Positions 44,772 to 55,523 of a stretch of 64,000 bases of DNA are shown one piece after another; the first letter of the stretch is position 1; each line of letters starts with the position of its first letter. The stretch comes from Paramoeba atlantica. Taxonomy: Eukaryota; Discosea. The stretch spans positions 62,001 through 126,000 of the forward strand of contig CDRNVI010000140.1 of the NCBI GenBank assembly GCA_977017575.1. The letters run 5' to 3'. A program made the position numbers and the translations under genes. The notes beneath the pieces were generated by a model. That model did no database searches. It was not told the origin of the DNA and was given only the letters and a program-made list of their open reading frames with translations.

Positions 44772-45644
44772 TCACACAGGGGTGGGCTCAAGCTGCACTT
44801 GCAGTTAGGGCAATTTGTGGGTTTGAATTGGACTACTAGAGAGATTTCAACACCCTGAAAGTTAGCTGATGTTATTGCTCACCTCAGCTCACAAACAGCC
44901 TCAACTTAACTTTCTTTCATTGTTCAAACTTTTGATTATCAAAAAAAAACCAAGAAAAACATCAATTGTCAAAAAAATAACTTCAACAGTTGAAAAAAAA
45001 CAACAAAGATTTCAACCATCAAAAAAATAATTTTGACAGTCAAAAAAATAATTTCAACAGTTAAAAAAAAACAAAAAAAAAATCAACCATTGAAAAAAAA
45101 GTGCTTTTTTTTTGACCACCAAAAAACAAAGCTGCCACCAGTTTTTTGTTTTGTTTTTCCTTTCCAGAACTGAAAGAAAGGTTGAAAAGAGTGTTTGAGA
45201 GTGAGTTTTGAGGTGTTTTTTGAAGAAAAAAAAAAGAATTTGTTTCTCTTTTCACTTTTTTATTATCAAATGAATTTACAGTAAGAAATCTCTTTCTGTT
45301 TGGATCAATCAACAAAACAGATTCTTTTTTTTCCTTTCACAACATCATCATCTTCAACTTCAACACACATTCAACCTTTTCTTTCAAATTAAACAATCCA
45401 ATCATCAAAAAAATAACAAATACACACTTTTTTTCCTTTTTCTTTTTCTTTTTTGTTCCATTTCTTCAACCTTCACCATTTTCATTCAACCAAAAAACAA
45501 ACAAATCAAAAGAGAGACCACAAGAGTGAACATGTGGATATGATGTTAGATTTTTTTTTGAAGGCTCAAAAGGAATATCTGAAGTCACTTCAACCCCAAA
45601 AAATGCCACAATTGCAAGTGCAGCTTGAGCTCACCCCTGTGTGA
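44772..45644. mobile_element. Non-autonomous TIR element, 873 bp
   Basis: Ends match in inverted order over roughly 35 bp (TCACACAGGGGTGGGCTCAA... and its complement ...TTGAGCTCACCCCTGTGTGA). The interior has no credible gene, but at 44936-45110 holds five or more repeats of a CAACAGTTGAAAAAAA-like unit. The CAGGGGTG end is reminiscent of hAT elements, but I see no 8-bp target copy, so the superfamily is open. Unrelated to copies A and B. Confidence 0.8.
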
Positions 45645-47150
45645 TTTCAGATGTGTTGAGTAGGCACTTTGTTGGATACAAAGACAACAAAGATGAAAAG
45701 AAAGATTACATAACAAATTGTTTTGAAAAAATAATTGACCTTGCACAAGATGAAATGTCAAAAAGCAGAGCAATGTTGAGACAAAAAGATATCTTTGAAA
45801 AAATAGAGGCAATTGATTCTTCACTAGACCAAACATTTGATCTCTCTAAGATCAGAACACTTTGGCAAAAAGGCAAAAAACTTTCTCAAGGGGAGGACAC
45901 CATAGATTGTCTTCTTGTTTTGCTTCCTTTCTTGGCTCAAGCCCAAAGATATGACAAGTTTTGCTCAAAAATCATCAACTATCTTTATGGGATACTCTCA
46001 AAATGCCAGGAATGTGAATGGTATTTTAAGAAAGATTGATGAATCAGCTCCAGCCAAGATCAGACCTCCTGCTGTATTACCTCAAGCACTTTGGGATGAT
46101 GTCCTAAAGGCCTATCATGACTCCCTTGTCTCTGGACATCAGAAGTATGAATGTTTCTATCAAGCAATTGCTGCTTCTTATTATTTTCCAGGTATGTCCC
46201 TTTATATTAAAAGCTATTGTCATCAATGCTTGAATTGTGCAATTAACTCAAAAGGAAAGACCTTGACATCTGAATTGAACCCATATATGGCTTCATATCC
46301 TAGAGTCACTGTTTACCTTGATTGTACAAAAGGCCCAAAGACTTCAGCCAGGGGAAATACTCATTTATTGGCAATTGTGGAATATATTGGCTGTATGTGA
46401 CCAGAGATGAATATGTGAGTAAACTTCAAACTGACTGAGATAGAGTCATTGAGTGGGTTCAAGCTGAACAATTGCAAGTTGTTGAAAGTCAATCTAAACT
46501 CTATAATCGAACTCATAAGTTAAGGATCACACAACTCAAAATTGATGACCATGTATTATTAAGAAAATTCAGAACAACTACAGATGAAGCTGATCTTGGA
46601 AAGAAATATTGAACCTTATTCCATTGAAAAGTGTATATGGTTGTGGAAGATTATGAGAATGGAAGTTATACATTACAAGATCAATCCTGAAAAGATCTTC
46701 CATTCAAAGCAAACATCTCAATTATCAAGAAACTCCAATTCCATCATGAGATTAACCTGGACCCTGGGTCAAACAAAATTGGTCTTGAAGACTCCTCTGA
46801 ACTGAAGAATGTCTCCTTTGACGATCATGAATATGATTTTGAGATTGAAAAAATCCTGAACCATGCTGTTCATAATGGAGAACTCTTTTACAAGATTCAA
46901 TTTAAAGGATTCTGAAAAACATCAGTTGAATGGTGCCAAGCAAGTGATGTTGATGCTAAGGAGCTCTTAGATGATTATCATCTGCATAACCCCATCAACT
47001 TTGATACACTTGGTGCTGATTGTGAAGAATCCTGAGTGGCTTCACCAACAAATGTTCCAACTGGTCAACCTGCTAATGAGTCTACTCCTTCTTTCCCTCC
47101 TTCATCTTTAGAAATATCTGAGGAGCTGAAGTTCTCATCACATGGGAGGA
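45645..47150 (+). mobile_element. G2 integrase and chromodomain
   Basis: Integrase parts: end of RNase H (SDVLSRHFVGY), the zinc region (SGHQKYECFYQ... then YCHQCLNCAINSKGK, about 46215) and the start of the core (VTVYLDCTKGP, about 46310). The C-terminal part follows (NRTHKLRITQLKIDDHVLL, about 46505), then a chromodomain (YDFEIEKILNHAVHNGELF, about 46835, then SVEWCQASDVDAKELLDDYH). The chromodomain marks the chromovirus lineage and is known to steer integration toward modified histones. Broken fossil. Confidence 0.85.
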
Positions 47151-47341
47151 TGCAATGGAGAAATTGACAACTCCTTGATAAAGACATCTATGCCTTTTTG
47201 ATTTACTAAATAAAGGAGAATGAGTGCTGATGTGGAACCACCAAATTCTGAAATGGTCCAACATTCACTTTTCAAATTCTAAAATTGCACAACAACATTT
47301 TGATTGCTTTTATTATTCACTGTAAAATCTATCATTTTATA
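47151..47341 (+). repeat. 3' LTR of G2, 191 bp
   Basis: Direct repeat of 32743-32933, followed by the target copy TTGC and the continuation of the LINE. Confidence 0.88.
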
Positions 47342-48278
47342 TTGCTAAGACAAACAAAATGATCCCCAAACCTCAGGCTATAAGGAAGGCTCCCCTCAAA
47401 GGTAAAAGAGAAGTGAAACAACCAAAGTTCAAGTACCCTGCCTTGCAAGTGTTTTATGATGGCTCTGGGCATGTAGATCCTCACATTGGGGGATCTGAAT
47501 ATGTGATTATTAAGGAAGGTTTGGAGGTTGGAGGTGGATTTGAAACAATCCCATTAGGCTCAAATAACTTGGGTGAATTTTCAGGTTGCTTAGCTGGTCT
47601 ACAACAAGTTATTGGTTTTGGGCAATGTGTAGAGATGGTGGGAGATTGTAAAATTCTAACTGAGGCAGCACCTAAGACAAAGCCAATCAATAATTTTGAG
47701 CTCAATGAGATCCTATCTGAGATCAGGAATATTGCAGGAGTAGGTAATGAAACTTTTGAATTTGGATTGGAGCTTCCCTGTGGAAAAAGTTCAGTTTAAG
47801 AGGAGGTTTAAGAACAAGGTGATTACAACTAATAATGTTTATTTCCCAGTACAAGTTGCACTGGATGGGTTGATGATTTCTCTTGTGTTCATTTCAGATG
47901 ATATTGTTAAGTGGTTTTTAGAAAGAGCTGCACCTGGTGAGATGTTAGAAAGTTTTGTTGAGAAAAAAAACCAAAAGTGGAGAGAGGAGTATGAACAAGC
48001 AAGGAACTGCTGGTTGAAGAGTGCAATGAGACCTTCCATTGTAAGGAAGATTATTAGGCCTATTAAAGTTGGTGAGAAGAAAAGAATTTTGAAAGTGATT
48101 CAAATGAGAAATAGAAAGAAACATTAGACCTTTTGGCCACTAAGTTGGCACTGAAGTGGGTTGATCCTACTTGAATATAACAATTTAATTTAAGTGTATC
48201 CTTGGGTGTCCAGATTACACTTCATTTTAATAAATGGCATCTCTGATGTCTAAATTTTAAAAAAAAAAAAAAAAAAAA
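47342..48278 (+). mobile_element. LINE copy L3, 3' end (RNase H and poly-A)
   Basis: The LINE resumes after the chromovirus. A frame from 47359 begins with a Lys/Pro-rich linker, then RNase H (LQVFYDGSGHVDP, NNLGEFSGCLAG, VGDCKILTEAAP). A further frame to 48127 has a basic C-terminus. The 3' tail (TTTTAATAAATGGCATC, about 48230) ends in 20 A's at about 48278. Confidence 0.8.
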
Positions 48279-48282
48279 TGAT

Positions 48283-50785
48283 AAACAATGTAGAAGTTGT
48301 AATCCAACAGAAAATCCAACCAGTCCAAAATCATAAACTTTGTACTTGAATTCAAATACACAAGCACCTTATGATCCATCTCCACTCTAAACTTCCACCC
48401 AAAAACATATGAACAGAACTTCTTAATTGCAAAAATAATTGCTAAAAGTTCCTTCTTTGGTGCAGGATAATTTCATTGTTCCACTTGAAGAGTTTTCAAT
48501 GCAAATACAATATAATGTTTCTTGTCATTTGCATCAACTTGGTACAATACTGCACCAACTGCATATTGTGATGCATCAGTTGCAATTCAAAATTCTCAAT
48601 CCCAATCTGGCTGAGACAAAACTGGAGCATTCAAGATAACCTCTTTGAAAAAATCAAAAGACTTGTTTTGCTCCTCACCCCACACCTTACCAAGACACCT
48701 CATCTTTCACAACTTATCCAATGGAGCCACAATAGTCACATAATTTGGGACAAAATCCCTCAAAAAATTCAGAAAACCAAGAAGACTTTCAACTTGCTTT
48801 CCAGTCTGAGGTTTCACCATCTTCTGAGCCATTTTTTTCTTGAATGAATCAATCTCTTGAGTAAAACCATCAATCAAATGACCCATGAATTGAATCCTCT
48901 TCATGCAGAATTTTGATTTCTTCATCTTAATCTGAAATCCTGCTCTTGTCAACTTTTGGATGACTCTGTGAGCTTCATTAGAATGATTTTCCAGCTCTTT
49001 AGAAAAAACTAGAAAATTATCCAAATAACTTGCAGCTTCATCTGAAACACCAATAACTTGTTTTCCTTGAACTTGAAAATGCATAACTGCACCTTTCAGC
49101 CCAAATGGCATCCTCACATACACATACTGACTCTTATCAGGTGCCAGAAAACCCAACAATGGTTGACTCTTTTCTGACACCACAATATGATGATAAGCCT
49201 CTGTGAGATTGATTTCAGAAGAAGGGTTGGCACCCATAGTTTAGTTATACATTCAACTATGTCCAACCCTGGGGGGGGGCAAGTTTAAATCCCAGTTTTT
49301 CAATATTATAGAAAATTTTTCTGGTGCTGTAGAGTGATTTGATTGGAGTGAGGAGCTTTTGAAGAAGTGTGAAAATTGGAACAGGTTACATCTCAGCCCT
49401 GTCTGCTAAAAAGTTGAGGATAAATTCCCTTGGAAGGAGCTTTGGATTATTCTCCCTTTTAATGTGCATCCCCCAGCCTGAACTTGCAGAAGTTCTAAAG
49501 TTCAGCATAAAGACCAACTGAACTAAGCTGAAGTTTAAAACTTCACCTCTCGTTAGAGGTTAAAAACAAATATAATTTAATGTAATTCAAATGGCTTAGA
49601 TTAAGAACTACTAATTGAATAAAGTTTGTCTCAAAAAGAAAAAAAAAAAATTGATTTCAGTAAAATATTTCACACCCTGAACACATTTAAACAATTCTGC
49701 AGAAGCTGGCAAAATATTATTTGGATCCTTTGTTAAAGCATTTACCACTCTCAAATCCAAACAAACTCTAATATCATCAGGATCCACCTGACCACCAGAC
49801 TTCTTAGGGACTGCTAAAAGAGGGGAATTCCACAAGTTCTTCTTGTCCTTGTCCCACTTCTTAACAAATCCTTTTTTCACCCACTCATTCACTCACTCCA
49901 TAACCTTTCCTTTCAATTTCTCAGGGATTGGATACTGTGGCACAAACTTCAGAGTGTCTTCTTTTAAAGAAATTTTAAACTCAGAACCTGGGAGCACACA
50001 ATGAGAATTTTCCTATAATCTCTGGTTTTCCTTCAAAGCATCATTAATACTTTGAATAAACAACTTGACCAACTCATCATCCCATTGCTCCTCTTGACTC
50101 TGATCCTCATCATCATCCAACCACTGCTGATCATCAACTTGGACTTGACAAGCAATACTTGGGAAAACCACTTCAATTCCTTGAACAGTCACCCCCAACC
50201 ACTTTGCATCTTCATGAGGAATCAACAAACAATTACCAGTCAAGGCTGGATTTCTCCAAACCTTAACTACAGTTGCATAAAACAAAGTATATGCAGCAAC
50301 CATCTTAAAACAAGTAAGTGTTTGTACTGCAGCACCAATGCCACCAAATTGATGCTTCCCTTGACCTTCTTCACCTTCCAACTGATTCTATAATCTTGAA
50401 TCAGCCATTGTCACTGTAACTGCTGAATCATGAATAGTCCAAATATCCAGCAATTTCAAATCACCCCATGTAATTGGAACATACAATTTCATTGAATCTG
50501 GAGGTGGTGAAATTGGGCCAAAAGCATTCTCCTCACTCACACTGAGAGGTGAATTAACATCTCTCAAAAATTGTTTATACATCTTGTCTTCTTTCATTGA
50601 AGATGAAGCACTGGCATCAGCACTGGCTCCTTCCTCTGGTAGCAGAAAACAACCATCTTTGAGAGTTGAGCATTTAGAACAGTCTTTCTTCTTGTGACCA
50701 GGTTGCAAACATTTGATACACAAATTTTTCCCTTTGATCTCTTTCCAAGAAATTTTTTTCTCCTTCACACTCTTGTTCCCATTCT
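48283..50785 (-). mobile_element. Ty3/gypsy relic G3, reverse
   Basis: Minus-strand parts from right to left: a gag knuckle (CIKCLQPGHKKKDC, about 50710), a protease-like stretch (50381-50013), RT (WNSPLLAVPKKSGG, RVCLDLRVVNAL, then MPFGLKGAVMHFQ and YLDNFLVFS; 49890-48710, split by a SINE A) and the start of RNase H (48700-48290). No integrase is seen; the LINE poly-A abuts its left end. Old, broken. Confidence 0.8.
49223..49649 (+). mobile_element. SINE family A inside G3
   Basis: Full-length copy with an A-rich 3' end. Target copies ATTGATTTCAG at 49208-49218 and 49650-49660. It interrupts the RT region of G3. Confidence 0.92.
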
Positions 50786-51157
50786 CATTTGAAGATGGAT
50801 TTACAACTGATTAAACTTGATGCACATGAGGAAAAGACCAAAAAAAAGTTAAGTCCTCTATGGAATAGTATGGAAATAGAGACAAGAACAGAGAACAAGA
50901 ACAAAGAACAAAGAAAGAACAAGCTTGGTTCAATGTCTTTTATCAAATGCATTCCAAAAGCCAAAAAGAACAAAAGAAAGTTTACACTCTTTTACCCACA
51001 AATGGATTCAAAAAACAAAACCTCTTTTGTACAAAAAAGAGCAACAAATAATTTACAATTATTCACAATCAGAAAACACACACAAAACAGTTCAGTGTTT
51101 CTGCTCACCAACAAAATGACAAAGTCAACAAAACCAACTATAACAACCCAACACTAA
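50786..51157. other. Unassigned, possibly an LTR
   Basis: Purine-rich on the plus strand with no credible gene. On the minus strand it starts TGTTGGGTTGTTATAG and ends ATCCATCTTCA, so it could be an LTR next to G3, but I see no partner and no target duplication. Confidence 0.3.
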
Positions 51158-51438
51158 CTCAAAGCTACTAATTTTTTAAGATTAAAGATAATGAGGATAG
51201 AATTTCACCTCTTTAGGTTCAAATGGTTCAAAGACCTTTAATTCACTTAAACTCCTTTTTAGGGAATTTATTTTCTGCTTTTTAGCAGATAGGGCAAAGG
51301 ATAACCTGTTCCATTTTTCACATTCAAGTGAGCAGAAAGAGAAAATAATGTTTTTAATATTTTCCTCTTTAGGATTTGAACCTGCAACCCTGAATTGAAG
51401 CAATAGTTGTTTTATCAACTAAGCCATCATGCTACAAT
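51158..51438 (-). mobile_element. SINE family B, reverse, tail incomplete
   Basis: Matches family B from the tail region (AGCTACTAATTTTTTAAG) to the head (CATCATGCTACAATTA). The outer tail is degraded. Confidence 0.82.
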
Positions 51439-52585
51439 TAGTGGTGTTATATTCTTTAATGAGTTTTTGTTTTAGTTTATATCTAAAATTTTCAAACTTT
51501 TTTTGAATTTTTTACATTTTATTTCCTTCACCAAAGAGATAATATTTTTACTTTTTTTTGATTTTTTGGTTTTTTGAATTGACTGTTGGTTGATTTTGTG
51601 GAGGTTGATTCTGTGGAGGTTGATTTTATAAAGGTTGATTCTGTAGAAGACCACCTTCTACAAAAACATTTCACTTTAGGTTCTTTTTTCAATTTCTTTT
51701 TTGTTTTGAAATGAGTTTTTCAAGGAGAGTATGAATGAAAAGTGAGAATGATGATTGAAAAAAGCTCATTCACAAGGAGCAAAAAAACAAAAAACCTTTC
51801 ACCCATGAACAACTGAAAGCAAAGTTCCCCAACACAACTGCTGGGTCACTTTGAGCCAAACATTGTGTTATGTGGAACAAGATAAAGAATGAGGAAAATA
51901 TTGATTTATCTTTGTATGTAATTGAAGCAAAAGCAGCAAATTTCTTTAATTTTTCTTTTCTTTTTTCCTTCTTTTTTATTCAACACTTCTCTAATTTAAT
52001 TTTAAATAGGAAAAAAAAGAAAATTGTTAGAATCAGTAACAAAAACAATTAAGACACTTTCTTAACTTTGTGAGAAAGTAGCAAAAAAACCAAAAGTGGA
52101 CTACAACTCAAAAAGTGATGAGGAGAGTGAGTGTGATGCAGAGAGTGAGCATGACAATGGCCCCTTCCTCAACAGCTACAATCATTCTCCAAAACTTCTT
52201 CCAAGAGTGCTTTAGTGACTGGAACAGAAGCATTAAAGATGGGTTCTTCCTAGAACTAAGAGTTTTGAAAAAGATCCAAACATTTGATCAAGAGAGAATT
52301 TCATATGTCCTATCATTAACTAATTTAAATTAACTTTATCAAATAACCCTGATAAAACCATTACAACTGCTGCTCCACAAAGTAAATACAATTTGTAATT
52401 GTTTTTATCAGCTTGAGCCCATGTGGAATTCTCTTCCAATACTTCTTGTTTTTCCTCTTACACTTCCTTTTATCTTCATTTTGGAAGACATTCAATTATG
52501 CCAATTGATGTTTATTATGGTTCAATCAACAAACCCATCATGTTGATTGATGATTATGTTAAAACCCTCCAAACCAGCAAGAGAA
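51439..52585. other. AT-rich stretch, no gene recognised; 15-bp tandem repeat at 51587-51650
   Basis: About four tandem units of a GGTTGATTCTGTGGA-like 15-mer lie near 51587-51650. Short frames at 51870-52050 and 52115-52330 are unrecognised and may be decayed retroelement sequence. Confidence 0.5.
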
Positions 52586-53110
52586 AGTAATCAAATAGGT
52601 TAGAAGAGAAAGAGAAAAGGTTGCTCTTGCTCAAAAAGATCAGCATGACAAGAAACACAAAAATACAATGGGTAAACTTTATGTTGGTGATCAAGTCCTT
52701 AGAAGGAATCAAACCACTACTGATAAAATCAGAAAGAGTTACAGAACTGCTTATTTACAAAGACATTTATGTTGTCCTTGAAGATTGTGAAAATGGAAAT
52801 TACAAGATTCAGGATCAGAAGAAAGAGAAACCTCCATAGCCTTGTTCTTCCCTCATACGTTCCTCAAGTTGTGAAGAACTGGACATTGTGATTAGTTGAT
52901 CTCGAGTGTTGAAGTCAATCTCATGTCAGCTTTTCAAATTCTTGATGTTGTGAATCTCTGGAGGTTAACACTGAATGGTGCCTCAAAAGTCTGGATGATG
53001 CCCCTGATCTCCTTTCTGAATATCACAAACTTCCCTCGTCCTTGTCATCCTCAATCTCATCCTCCTCAAGTGATTCGACCTTGGAAACTACTCCTTCTGA
53101 ATCAAAGGCT
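52586..53110 (+). mobile_element. Chromovirus relic: integrase C-terminus and chromodomain end
   Basis: Frames give KDQHDKKHKNTMGKLYVGDQ (integrase C-terminal region, about 52635), then DCENGNYKIQDQK, similar to DYENGSYTLQDQ in G2. Near 52975 come TEWCLKSLDDAPDLLSEYHK, similar to VEWCQASDVDAKELLDDYH of the G2 chromodomain, and a Ser-rich tail. Old and broken; a different copy from G2. Confidence 0.6.
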
Positions 53111-53887
53111 AGTTTCTCTTCGTGAGGGAAAATGCACAGAGGCAGCAAGCGTTACTCTTCTGATATCTGGGTTGCTCTCATATGTGTTTGATCATTCCCC
53201 AAAGTTGACCTCTGGTCCTTCTTCCCAATCTCTCTCTCTCTCTTTCGATGTTGGATCGTCTGCAAAGCCGATCCAGTCGTTCTTCTCGATGACAAAAAAA
53301 GACAAAGAGCACATATTTAGCACGTCCTGCAATTTCGCATGACCGCCGTTCACTCGATTATTATTCACCCACACGTCCTTCTCTTCTTGTTAGCGCCCAA
53401 GTAAGACGTGTGCACCTCCTCTTCCCAGCATTTCTGCCAAAATGGAGTTATCATTCGGGTTTCGAAAAAGTGCTATTGTGATTTGAAAGGAATTTATTAA
53501 CAAAACACCAAAAAAATCTTTGTTTAGCTCGACTAGTGAGTTAACAGCAATCAAAGGTGAATGAAAAGAAATTATCATGAAAAGAATGGACAATGTCAAC
53601 GAAAAAGAATCGATAATGAATTAATTTAAAAAAAGAACAAAACTGACCAAGAAAAACAATTCCTGTGGAACAAGGCAGATGTTATGATCACTTTCAGTCG
53701 CGTTTGGAAAAGTTTTTGGCGTTCAAAGCGGATGAAGGAGAGTTCCTGTTGGGAAACAAAAAAAAAACCAAACAAAAAGAAAGACAACGATTTTTTCGGA
53801 AGAGAACTTTGCACTGTATTTTAGTGAGGGTGTCGGAACCTCTTTTTTTTTCGTTTTGGGTTTGTTTCTGAAAACGGGCCAGGAAAA
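53111..53887. other. Upstream region of the TAF8-like gene; CpG content rises
   Basis: CpG becomes common from here (for example ACCGCCGTTCACTCGA near 53342), unlike the repeats to the left. A frame ending at 53342 (SYVFDHSPKLTSGPSSQSL...) continues from the chromovirus relic and has no recognised domain. No TATA-like element can be assigned with confidence. Confidence 0.5.
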
Positions 53888-55222
53888 ATGTGCGACCAAT
53901 ATTCTCGAGCTCTTCTTAGAGCAGCTGTGAGTGAAATTCTTCGAAAAGAAGGATTTTCTCATGCACAGTTATCTTCTTTGCAAACACTGACTGATGCCAT
54001 CGAACACTTCTATTCAAAGGTGTGATTTTAAAAACTTTTTTCCTTTTTTTTGTATTTTGTTTGATGGCTTTTTAGATTGCAGCTGGGGCACTTTCCCTTT
54101 CTCGACAACACTTCAAGGAGACCCAAGAAGTATTATTAGTTGATGTCATTGAAGCTTTGAGAGAACTCGCCTTCACTCAGCGGGATCTCAAGGAATATCG
54201 GGTTGACTTAGATGATGATGCTCAGCCATTCCCAATTTGTTTTCCCAAATTCCCGATCAAAAGAGAAAGAGAAAATGAAACCTCTAATATATCTTCTCAC
54301 AAAGGAGGGGCATCCTCATCATTTCAAACAACGACGCATTATTCAACAACAACAAGAACTTCACCAATGCCACCAACCCCTCTCGCAACAACTACCACCA
54401 CCCCTTTTGGGTCCGAAATTTCATCTTATGGGATATCACAAGCCCCAAATGGACCACCTCGTCTCCCAGTCTCATCACAACAACCAATTTCTCATCCGCA
54501 ACAACCTCCAAGAAAGCAACCTCGAATCTCATACATAACAACACCAAATAACCCCCATATCCCTCCTTGGTTGCCATCCTTTCCTCATCACCGAACATAT
54601 AAAACAACAGATGTAATTGATGTTCCCACTCCTTCTGAGACTAACTCAAAAGCTCTTCATGCAAAAAGAAAACGTCAGGCTGAATCTGGTTTGTTTTTTT
54701 CTTCTGCATGACTCAGATTTACTGATTTATTTTTTCAAACCTTTTTTCTGAGTAATTATCCTTTTTTTCCAAAGCATTAGCGAAAGTTCAACCACAATGT
54801 ATCGCAAACTATGACCTTATTCGATCAATGGGGACTTATGTGCCAAATTCAGAAACTCTTGATGCTACTACATCAGTTTCTTCTCTTGTTCCCGCAAACA
54901 CACAAAATCCATATCTTCGACCGACAAAAACTTCAGCACAATATTTTTCAGGAGAAGGGCAACCTTCACAGACCTCCATAGAAAAGAAAGATTTGATTCC
55001 TTTTTTAAAGTATGGAGAGGATCCTGTTACAGCTCTCGAACGGATTGAACAATTAAAACCGGTGAATCTTCGGGAAACTGTGGAGGTAAAATTAAACTTT
55101 GTGTATGAGTTTGAAATTTCATCTCACAAAAAAAAAAATAGGATTCTGGTCGGGTCAAAAAGGTGATCAAAACAAATACAATCTTGACAAACTCAAAAGT
55201 TCTGAAAAAGAAAGACAAGTAA
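53888..55222 (+). CDS. TAF8: TFIID subunit 8-like protein (TAF8)
   Basis: Predicted component of TFIID, the RNA polymerase II initiation factor. Exons: 53888-54019, 54076-54688, 54781-55085, 55142-55222 (GT-AG introns of 56, 92 and 56 bp; all phases agree), giving 376 aa. Residues 1-90 form a bromodomain-associated histone fold (MCDQYSRALLRAAV, SLQTLTDAIEHF, VLLVDVIEALREL), the part that pairs with TAF10 in other eukaryotes. Residues 95-200 are Ser/Thr/Pro/Gln-rich. Near 205 IPPWLPSFPHHRTYKTTDV matches the TAF8 C-terminal domain start (IP..LP.FP..HTYI.T), and near 291 NPYLRP is a motif I recall from animal TAF8. TAF3 shares the fold and a similar N-terminus but not the later motifs. It opens a head-to-tail gene block directly beside the repeat cluster. 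Confidence 0.8.
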
Positions 55223-55523
55223 AATAAAAGAAACAAAATCACAAAAAAAATAACAAAGGAATCCCACAGAGAGATAACTTGTAAGAGGATTTTTTTTTAG
55301 TTGGTCAACTTCTTCCCCTTTTCAGGAGGGAGAACAAAGATCGAAAAAAAGAAGAAGGATAATCCAAACCAAAAAATCAAACTCCTTTTCCGAACACCAA
55401 CCGGCGTGTGCTTTCTTGCAAGATTCCAAGAAGAAGGGAAATGAGAAGAGGGAAGACCGCTTTTTTTTTTTTTGGAAAGGGGTTTTTTTTTGTGTGTTCT
55501 TTGGTTTTGTTTTGGGGGTCCGA
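55223..55523. other. Intergenic region, TAF8-like to RCC1-kinase gene
   Basis: 301 bp with A-rich then G/T-rich tracts (poly-T at 55460-55490). It must hold the end of one transcript and the start of the next. No specific site is recognised. Confidence 0.4.

Larger units (their letters stand above)
32743..47341 (+). mobile_element. Ty3/gypsy chromovirus G2, broken, with nested insertions
   Basis: 191-bp LTRs (TGCAATGG...TTTTACA/TATA) at both ends, a 4-bp target duplication TTGC (32739-32742, 47342-47345) and a purine run CATGGGAGGA before the 3' LTR. Parts in order: gag with Cys/His knuckles, protease, RT, RNase H, integrase and a C-terminal chromodomain. Insertions inside: TIR transposon copy B (34899-42131), a solo LTR (43975-44381) and an 873-bp TIR element (44772-45644). 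Its own coding is broken in several places. LTR difference of about 6%, all transitions, makes it older than the copia and coding-free elements. Confidence 0.9.

Noticed and set aside
44936-45110. CRISPR-like regular repeats
   Set aside because: The units are imperfect and A-rich, the spacing is irregular, there are no unique spacers, and the context is a eukaryotic TIR element.
50786-51157. 5' LTR of G3
   Set aside because: TG...CA ends are present, but there is no partner copy, no primer site and no target duplication; left as unassigned.
52896-53342. Host gene just upstream of the TAF8-like gene
   Set aside because: The first half overlaps the chromovirus integrase/chromodomain relic and the rest has no recognised domain or splice support.
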